A stretch of DNA of 64,000 nucleotides. It comes from Duganella sp. CF517. Its GTDB lineage: Bacteria > Pseudomonadota > Gammaproteobacteria > Burkholderiales > Burkholderiaceae_D. This document shows positions 61,896 through 64,000 of the stretch, in pieces. Within the stretch, counting starts at the first letter, position 1. Each line of letters opens with the position of its first letter. Both the position numbers and the translations under genes were made by a program. The notes below the pieces were generated by a model. It was not told where the DNA came from and did not search any database. It worked only from the letters and a program-made list of their open reading frames with translations. The stretch spans positions 1 through 64,000 of the forward strand of contig NZ_FODC01000002.1 of assembly GCF_900110275.1 (NCBI RefSeq), given 5' to 3'.

Positions 61896-64000
61896 ATGAA
61901 ATTACGCCCTGTTTCCGCAGCGATCCTGCTGCTGCTTTCCGGCCTGAGCCTGGCCGCGCACGCCGACGACACGCGCCGTCCGTACATCGTGCAACTGGCC
62001 GACAAGCCGCTGTCGTCGTACACCGGCGGCGTGGCCGGCATCGCCGCCACCAAGCCGGCCGCCGGCAGGCGGCTCGACCTCAACACCAGCGCGGCCCAGG
62101 CCTATAGCGGCTACCTGATCCAGAAACAACAGTCGGTCAAGGCGGTCGTGGCGGCCGCGCCGCTGCTGTACGACTACAAGGTGGTGCTCAACGGCTTCTC
62201 GGCCATGCTCACCGACGACGAAGTGCGCGCGCTCAAGGGCAACAGCGCGGTGGCCAACATCACCGCCGACACCCCGCGCCAGATGCTGACCAACTACACC
62301 CCCACCTTCCTCGGCCTGGACGGCGCCAACGGCTTGTGGGCCCAGCTCGGCGGCAAGGACAAGGCCGGCGAGGACGTCGTGGTCGGCATCATCGACGGCG
62401 GCATCTGGCCGGAGAACCTGTCCTACGCCGACCGCGTCGACGCCAACGGCAAACCGACCTTCGACAACAGCGGCACGCTGGCGTATGACGCGCCGGCCGG
62501 CTGGCAGGGCGGCTGCGACACCGGCGAAGGCTTCACCGTGGCCCAGTGCAACAACAAGCTGATCGGCGCGCGCTACTTCATCGACGGCTTCCGGGCCACC
62601 GGCCGCCAGCTGCACTGGACCGAGTTCGTCTCGCCGCGCGATTCGATCGGCGGCACCGTCGGCCACGGCGGCCACGGCACGCACACCTCGACCACGGCGG
62701 CCGGCAACAACGGCGTGACGGCCACCCTGGGCGACAACATCGCCATGGGCCAGGTGTCGGGCATCGCCCCGCGCGCGCGCATCGCCTCCTACAAGATTTG
62801 CTGGACCTTCAACGACGCCAGCGACCCCACCGGCGGCAAGAACAGCTGCTGGGGTGCGGACGCGGTGGCCGCCGTCGAACAGGCCGTCACCGACGGCGTC
62901 GACGTGCTGAACTACTCGATCAGCGGCGGCACCGTCATCAACGACGCCGTCGAGCAAGCCTTCCTGCACGCGGCCAACGCCGGCGTGTTCGTGGCCGCGT
63001 CGGCCGGCAACGACGGTCCCGCCAACGAGGTCAACCACGTCAGCCCGTGGCTGGCCACGATCGCCGCCGCCGTCAACAACCGCGTGTTCCAGGGCACCGT
63101 CACCCTCGGCAACAACGCCACCTACAAGGGCGTTTCGCTCAACAACCACGCCCTGCCCAAGACCGCGCTGATCCGCTCCGAGGACGCGGTGCTGGCCGGC
63201 GCCAGCGCCAGCGAGGCGCGCCTGTGCTACAGCGTCGGCGCCAACGGCGGCCCGACGCTCGACCCGGCCAAGGTGGCCGGCAAGGTCGTCACCTGCGTGC
63301 GCGGCACCAACGCCCGCGTCGACAAGAGCCTGGCCGTTAAGCAGGCCGGCGGCGTCGGCATGATCATGGTCGACAACGGCGCCGGCCTGGTGGCCGAGAT
63401 CCATTCGGTGCCGACGGTGCACGTGAGCGCGGCCGACGGCAACGCCATCAAGGCCTACGCGGCGGCCCAGACCGGCTCCGCCGCGCTGAGCGTGTTCAGC
63501 AACGTGATCGTGCCCAACGCGCCGGTCTCGGCCGGCTTCTCGTCGCGCGGCCCGAACCGCTACGACGGCAACGTGCTCAAGCCGGACGTCACCGCCCCCG
63601 GCGTCGACATCCTGGCCGGCGTCACCCCCGAGCTGACCGCCACCCAGCGCGCCAACGTCGTCAACGGCACCCTGACGCCGCCGCCGGCCTGGGCGCTGTA
63701 CCAGGGCACGTCGATGTCGTCGCCGCACGTGGCCGGCGTGGCCGCGCTGCTGCGCCAGCAACATCCGACCTGGTCGCCGGCGGCGATCAAGTCGGCGCTG
63801 ATGACCAGCGCCACGCCGACCTACCCCGACGTGCTGGCCGGGCTGCAGCAAGGCGTGCTGCCATGGGCCCAGGGCGCCGGCCACATCAATCCGTACGGCA
63901 CCGTGCCGCATCCGGCCGACGGCCGCGCCTACAACAGCAAGGGCGCCAGCGACCCGGGCCTGGTGTACGACCTGGGCGCGCGCGACTACAAGCGCTACCA
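61896..64000 (+). CDS. secreted subtilisin-like serine protease (S8), 3' end cut
   Basis: At least 701 residues, running off the right edge. A signal peptide (ILLLLSGLSLAAHA) is followed by an inhibitor I9-type propeptide (about 28-130) and the catalytic domain. Triad residues are Asp167 (IIDGGIWPE), His260 (GHGGHGTHTS) and Ser606 (YQGTSMSSPHVAG), with the oxyanion Asn in AASAGNDGP. A PA domain is inserted between His and Ser (about 430-530, KQAGGVGMIMVDNG), as in cucumisin-like subtilases. It starts 23 bp after the PEP-CTERM gene. It may be exported across the outer membrane by the neighbouring secretion system, which is inference. Confidence 0.93.
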   Translation, partial: MKLRPVSAAILLLLSGLSLAAHADDTRRPYIVQLADKPLSSYTGGVAGIAATKPAAGRRLDLNTSAAQAYSGYLIQKQQSVKAVVAAAPLLYDYKVVLNGFSAMLTDDEVRALKGNSAVANITADTPRQMLTNYTPTFLGLDGANGLWAQLGGKDKAGEDVVVGIIDGGIWPENLSYADRVDANGKPTFDNSGTLAYDAPAGWQGGCDTGEGFTVAQCNNKLIGARYFIDGFRATGRQLHWTEFVSPRDSIGGTVGHGGHGTHTSTTAAGNNGVTATLGDNIAMGQVSGIAPRARIASYKICWTFNDASDPTGGKNSCWGADAVAAVEQAVTDGVDVLNYSISGGTVINDAVEQAFLHAANAGVFVAASAGNDGPANEVNHVSPWLATIAAAVNNRVFQGTVTLGNNATYKGVSLNNHALPKTALIRSEDAVLAGASASEARLCYSVGANGGPTLDPAKVAGKVVTCVRGTNARVDKSLAVKQAGGVGMIMVDNGAGLVAEIHSVPTVHVSAADGNAIKAYAAAQTGSAALSVFSNVIVPNAPVSAGFSSRGPNRYDGNVLKPDVTAPGVDILAGVTPELTATQRANVVNGTLTPPPAWALYQGTSMSSPHVAGVAALLRQQHPTWSPAAIKSALMTSATPTYPDVLAGLQQGVLPWAQGAGHINPYGTVPHPADGRAYNSKGASDPGLVYDLGARDYKRY

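Noticed and set aside
61902..63911. 669-codon open frame on the minus strand
   Set aside because: Antisense to the S8 protease, whose catalytic triad is intact on the plus strand.

Overview
The window is a GC-rich chromosomal segment of a betaproteobacterium, most likely Oxalobacteraceae (Massilia, Duganella or a relative). The assignment rests on the porin type, CysB beside an APS-reductase sulfate operon, AcnD/PrpF methylcitrate genes, a PEP-CTERM protein and overall protein style. It is inferred from sequence features only. The left edge is the first 65 nt of a 16S rRNA gene on the minus strand, with its leader and promoters. Apart from a short AT-rich patch (about 20.4-21.0 kb) and a deletion scar (32.9-33.2 kb), the window looks like ordinary core and lifestyle genes. 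I see no tRNA, IS element, integrase or CRISPR array.

Layout. 0-4.2 kb: rrn leader, a LytS-type kinase with its LytTR regulator, and an orphan PAS/NarL-type kinase. 4.2-5.3 kb: a porin. 5.4-15.2 kb: sulfur assimilation. cysB and a methyltransferase gene are divergent from cysI-DUF934-cysH-cysD-cysN-cobA, and a small CbiX-type chelatase lies just beyond. Together they activate sulfate to APS, reduce it to sulfite and sulfide, and make siroheme for the sulfite reductase. 15.2-19.2 kb: lptG/lptF (LPS export) and pepA. 19.2-24.9 kb: a lipoprotein, two small genes, xthA, and a five-PAS GGDEF/EAL protein. 25.1-32.7 kb: the 2-methylcitrate cycle for propionate (prpF, acnD, prpC, prpB), with a near-consensus sigma-54 promoter and the divergent activator prpR.

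32.8-43.4 kb is the most disturbed part. A broken alpha/beta-hydrolase gene is fused by deletion to a LytTR response regulator that has lost its N-terminus. It is followed by a possible 44-residue small protein, a large FtsX/MacB-type permease without an ATPase partner, and two tandem tricorn-like S41 proteases. 43.5-51.1 kb: clpA/clpS, a cold-shock gene, icd, a 23S pseudouridine synthase gene, rpsT and murJ.

51.1-60.6 kb is a compact, mostly overlapping minus-strand operon for a secretion or pilus-like machine. It contains a GspG-type pseudopilin, GspF, GspE, PilM/PilN/PilO-like inner-membrane proteins, a small periplasmic protein, a lipoprotein secretin with TPRs, and three further pseudopilin-like proteins. 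The inner-membrane part resembles type IV pilus/MSHA systems, while the pseudopilins and overall plan resemble type II secretion. It is the best candidate for an under-described system here. On the other strand next to it are a PEP-CTERM exported protein and a secreted S8 protease (cut by the window end), both plausible surface or secreted products.
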